A DNA stretch of 5,459 nt from CAZGXI01 sp964529715 (lineage in GTDB: Bacteria > Chloroflexota > Anaerolineae > Aggregatilineales > Ch27), in the NCBI GenBank assembly GCA_964529715.1, contig CAZGXI010000071.1:1-5459 (forward strand), written 5' to 3'. Below the pieces are notes generated by a model. The model searched no databases and was not told the origin of the DNA. It worked only from the letters and a program-made list of their open reading frames with translations. Shown here in pieces: positions 5,383 to 5,459 of the stretch (positions are counted from its first letter, which is position 1; every line of letters begins with the position of its first letter). Position numbers and translations under genes: made by a program.

Positions 5383-5459
5383 CGACTCCGCCGCCTAAAG
5401 GCGACGGCTTCTCGGAGCACGCAGGACCCAGCGGTCTACGTTACGCTCCGAAGGCCCCG
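5378..5459 (-). repeat. Right copy of the 82-bp inverted repeat, running off the window
   Basis: This is the reverse complement of 109-190 with three differences. Its internal hairpin pairs 5388-5395 with 5400-5407 around TAAA. One position is C-A on the plus strand but G-U on the minus-strand RNA, and one extra pair is gained relative to the left copy. The window ends inside this element, so its outer border is not seen. Confidence 0.9.

Noticed and set aside
109..5459. CRISPR array or tRNA/rRNA gene
   Set aside because: There is no regularly spaced direct repeat with unique spacers; the repeated unit occurs only twice, inverted. I found no cloverleaf or rRNA-like segment by eye.

Overview
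The window is about 5.5 kb of GC-rich bacterial DNA that reads like ordinary chromosome from a free-living bacterium. Protein style (RecO, a LysE-type exporter, an S9 prolyl-oligopeptidase-like peptidase with a charged insertion) and many short palindromic repeats suggest Chloroflexota, perhaps Anaerolineae. That assignment is inference, since there is no rRNA or other firm marker. Both ends hold the same repeat in opposite orientation, and the sequence stops inside the right-hand copy. This could mean the window is an assembly contig that broke at a multicopy repeat.

Layout, left to right. Positions 1-303 contain no convincing gene: there is an imperfect hairpin (33-79), the left repeat copy (109-190) and a TATAAT hexamer on the minus strand. 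recO (304-1071, minus) follows. A 352-base gap holds a heptamer tandem remnant and a GC-rich palindrome. Next is a LysE/RhtB-family exporter (1424-2050, minus). A divergent intergenic region carries a good promoter for an 86-aa hypothetical protein (2287-2547, plus). This gene converges, across a hairpin, on a 91-aa four-cysteine protein (2621-2896, minus) that has a strong Shine-Dalgarno and a dyad in its probable promoter. A short repeat-bearing spacer leads to the S9 peptidase (3120-5153, minus). Positions 5235-5459 form a cluster of palindromes and the right repeat copy.

Four of the five genes are on the minus strand, but they are spaced by 220-350 bases with repeats between them, so they look like separate transcription units. 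Recombinational repair, amino-acid or metabolite export and peptide hydrolysis do not obviously form one pathway. Two promoters share an extended -10 of the form TGnTACACT.

I do not see a clear new multi-gene system. The most interesting material is the repeat architecture (inverted 82-bp copies and stacked palindromes) and the two small uncharacterised proteins, especially the four-cysteine one with its dyad-containing promoter.
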